A stretch of DNA of 64,000 nt from Agrobacterium tumefaciens (GTDB taxonomy: Bacteria > Pseudomonadota > Alphaproteobacteria > Rhizobiales > Rhizobiaceae). Positions 62,249 to 64,000 of the stretch are shown here, one piece after another. Position 1 is the stretch's first letter. Each line of letters starts with the position of its first letter. The notes under the pieces are model-generated. The model searched no databases and was not told the DNA's origin. It saw only the letters and a program-made list of their open reading frames with translations. The stretch is taken from positions 129,001-193,000 of the forward strand of contig NZ_JXQV01000002.1 of assembly GCF_000834635.1 (NCBI RefSeq), given 5' to 3'. Position numbers and translations under genes: made by a program.

Positions 62249-63388
62249 CTAGAGGACGTCCCGAATACTGCGCCCGGTGGCGTCAAATATGTGCGTGTGT
62301 TGTGGGGACCAGGAGAGGTAGACGCGATCGCCGGGCTTTATGGTGATGCAAGAACGGTACTCGACCGTCACCGATTGGCCGTCCGCAAGTTGGCAATACA
62401 AATACTCGGTGCCGCCCAAAAACTCGAGAAAATCTACTTTAGCTGGAATTTGGCCAACATCTGACAACTCGGTCTGAACTGTAATGTGTTCAGGTCGAAT
62501 TCCCATCGAAATCTCGCCGCCCTTGTCACCATCTTCAAACAAAGGGAACGGTGTAGCGAAAGACGTGTCCGATAACACGACGGTTTGGCGACCTGAATGT
62601 CCGGCCTTCAGAAGGTTCATGCGCGGTGAGCCGATGAAGCCCGCAACGAAGCTGTTGGCCGGATTCTCGTAGACTTCGCGAGGGCTTCCAATCTGTTCGA
62701 TACGACCGTCACGAAGGACGACGATCATGTCTGCCAGCGTCATAGCTTCTGTCTGGTCGTGGGTGACGTAAATCATTGTATTGCCAAGCTCCCGGTGGAG
62801 ACGGGCGATCTCGATGCGCATTGAGACCCGCAATTCGGCATCGAGATTGGAGAGCGGTTCATCGAACAAGAAGACGTCGGGCTTGCGGACAATCGCCCGG
62901 CCTATAGCCACACGTTGCCGCTGACCGCCGGAAAGCTGGCCCGGGCGACGGTCGAGCAGGTGATCGGTCTTCAGAATAGCGGACGCAGCGTTGACGCGAC
63001 GGTCGATCTCCTCCTGGGGAGTTTTCGACATCTTCAGCCCAAAGCCGAGGTTGTCTCGCACACTCATATGCGGATAGAGCGCATATGACTGGAATACCAT
63101 AGCGATGCCGCGCTCTGACGGATCGAGGTCTGTGACGTCCCGGCCCTTGATTTCGATCCGACCGTCGCTCACCTCTTCAAGTCCAGCAATCATCCGCAGA
63201 AGTGTCGACTTTCCGCAGCCAGAGGGGCCAACGAAAACAGTAAAAGCACCTTCTGGAATTGCAAGATCAATCCCATGGATGATGTCAAGGGCACCGAACG
63301 ATTTGCGTATGCCGGAGAGTTGCACGCCACCGCTATTTGCTGCGGCGCCGCTATCCCTCACCCGTGTGGTGTGTGTGCTCGCGCTCAT
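62249..63388 (-). CDS. Sugar ABC transporter ATP-binding protein (UgpC/MsmK type)
   Basis: A 379-residue ATPase of the CUT1 carbohydrate importers. Walker A is GPSGCGKST, Q-loop VFQSYALYPHMSVRDN, signature LSGGQRQRVAIGRAIV, Walker B VFLFDEPLSNLD and H-loop THDQTEAM. The C-terminal regulatory TOBE domain (about residues 250-379) reads IGIRPEHITV-like text (MGIRPEHITVQTE). It overlaps the GH127 gene as ATGA, so it is in the same operon. Permease and binding-protein genes probably lie beyond the right edge. It should import arabinose-containing oligosaccharides. Confidence 0.95.
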   Translation of the reverse strand: MSASTHTTRVRDSGAAANSGGVQLSGIRKSFGALDIIHGIDLAIPEGAFTVFVGPSGCGKSTLLRMIAGLEEVSDGRIEIKGRDVTDLDPSERGIAMVFQSYALYPHMSVRDNLGFGLKMSKTPQEEIDRRVNAASAILKTDHLLDRRPGQLSGGQRQRVAIGRAIVRKPDVFLFDEPLSNLDAELRVSMRIEIARLHRELGNTMIYVTHDQTEAMTLADMIVVLRDGRIEQIGSPREVYENPANSFVAGFIGSPRMNLLKAGHSGRQTVVLSDTSFATPFPLFEDGDKGGEISMGIRPEHITVQTELSDVGQIPAKVDFLEFLGGTEYLYCQLADGQSVTVEYRSCITIKPGDRVYLSWSPQHTHIFDATGRSIRDVL

Positions 63389-64000
63389 ACGGCGCCTCCT
63401 CGGCCATCCCGAATCCAGACGAGCATCTCGCCGGGCTCCCGGTTGTCCCAGAGATGGTACGGAACAAAGCGCGCCTTGACTTTTGTGGTTTCCGGCGGCG
63501 CCTCGCGATAGAGCGTTTCACCCCAGTCAGGCTCGTCTCGGTCGGCCGCTATGTCCAGCGCTACGGCATCGTTCAGACCGGGGATGGTGCTCTCCGTCGC
63601 GTCCCCTGGACGTCCGGTGATCGCCAACCGGTTAAGGCCGGAGCCATTGTCGGTTTCCTCAGTGCAGTAGATAAGCGGTCCACGTGCCAGCGCAACCCGA
63701 CCGGCGTCTTGGCGGATCAACGGATTTGCGCTGAGTAACCGCGCGGCAAGCGGCAGGTTTAGCGTGATCTCGTCCTTGTCGGACCATTCGCGTTCGATCC
63801 GCGCATAGCCGTCGACCATGACCTGATCCAGATCAACGCTTGAGCCATTTATCGACAGCTTCGCGCCGTCGCACCACGAGGGGATCCGAAGCGAAACCGT
63901 GAACTGCGTCGGTCTCGCGATCCCCACCTCGAAGCGGATTGCACCATTCCAAGGGTAGCGCGTCTCCTGCGCCAAAATTACCTCTTCTTCCGATATCTTG
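63385..64000 (-). CDS. Beta-L-arabinofuranosidase, glycoside hydrolase family 127 (3' part only)
   Basis: The C-terminal 204 residues of a GH127 (DUF1680) enzyme; the N-terminal barrel with the catalytic Cys and Glu lies beyond the right edge. The part seen has the two beta-sandwich segments typical of the family: FTVSLRIPSWCDGAKLSING, WSDKDEITLNLPLAARLLSA, and GRVALARGPLIYCTEETDN, then a C-terminal KARFVPYHLWDNREPGEMLVW. These enzymes cut beta-1,2-linked arabinofuranosyl units from plant hydroxyproline-rich glycoproteins. The stop at 63385 overlaps the UgpC start. Confidence 0.9.
   Translation of the reverse strand, partial: KISEEEVILAQETRYPWNGAIRFEVGIARPTQFTVSLRIPSWCDGAKLSINGSSVDLDQVMVDGYARIEREWSDKDEITLNLPLAARLLSANPLIRQDAGRVALARGPLIYCTEETDNGSGLNRLAITGRPGDATESTIPGLNDAVALDIAADRDEPDWGETLYREAPPETTKVKARFVPYHLWDNREPGEMLVWIRDGRGGAV

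Overview
The window looks like accessory DNA of a plant- or soil-associated alphaproteobacterium of the Rhizobiales (Rhizobium/Agrobacterium type). The reasons are the dense set of sugar and peptide ABC transporters, rhizobial-style short XRE proteins, a PrsDE-like type I secretion pair, a TraR-type LuxR protein and GntR/LacI-controlled sugar-acid genes. I see no rRNA, tRNA, CRISPR array, intact insertion sequence or replication gene. Species and replicon cannot be told from this sequence; a megaplasmid or second chromosome is an inference.

1-18.3 kb is a plant-polysaccharide locus. Two paralogous oligopeptide/oligosaccharide-type ABC operons on the minus strand (1-3719 and 9991-15372; the second ends with a GH43 beta-xylosidase gene) flank a plus-strand run of mannonate dehydratase, GH1 beta-glucosidase, a broken GH51 arabinofuranosidase and a periplasmic lactonase. 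A GntR regulator then leads a coupled DapA-family aldolase/dehydratase and an enolase-superfamily dehydratase. Together they could import wall oligosaccharides, trim them and degrade the derived sugar acids. 18.7-20.9 kb is a chemoreceptor gene.

21.5-28.1 kb is an aldarate module: a LysR regulator divergent from a galactarate/L-talarate dehydratase-like gene, and a LacI-type regulator divergent from a tctCBA-like tripartite transporter, with two matching candidate operators between them. 28.4-35.1 kb holds a small XRE regulator and a peptide-type ABC operon that ends with a CapA-like protein gene.

35.4-49 kb is mixed accessory DNA: an arsenic-type regulator and carrier, a TauE-like gene with an internal amber stop, three copies of a short dispersed repeat, small orphan genes, HU, an AbrB/PIN toxin-antitoxin pair, an orphan LuxR next to a methyltransferase-like gene and an unrecognised 466-residue gene, a GerE/XRE fusion regulator and two AraC-type regulators.

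49.6-61.7 kb carries HD-GYP, CheW and a chemoreceptor with a CheR-tether-like C-terminus. Next comes a secretion cassette (AraC regulator, RTX metallopeptidase-like protein with alternating A-B-A-B repeats, ABC exporter, HlyD adaptor), bracketed by a degenerate direct repeat of about 250 bp. 61.7-64 kb is the end of an arabinose operon: GH127, a UgpC-type ATPase and a truncated ribulokinase. Two arabinose genes (GH51 and ribulokinase) survive only as 5' fragments, which suggests decay of that pathway.
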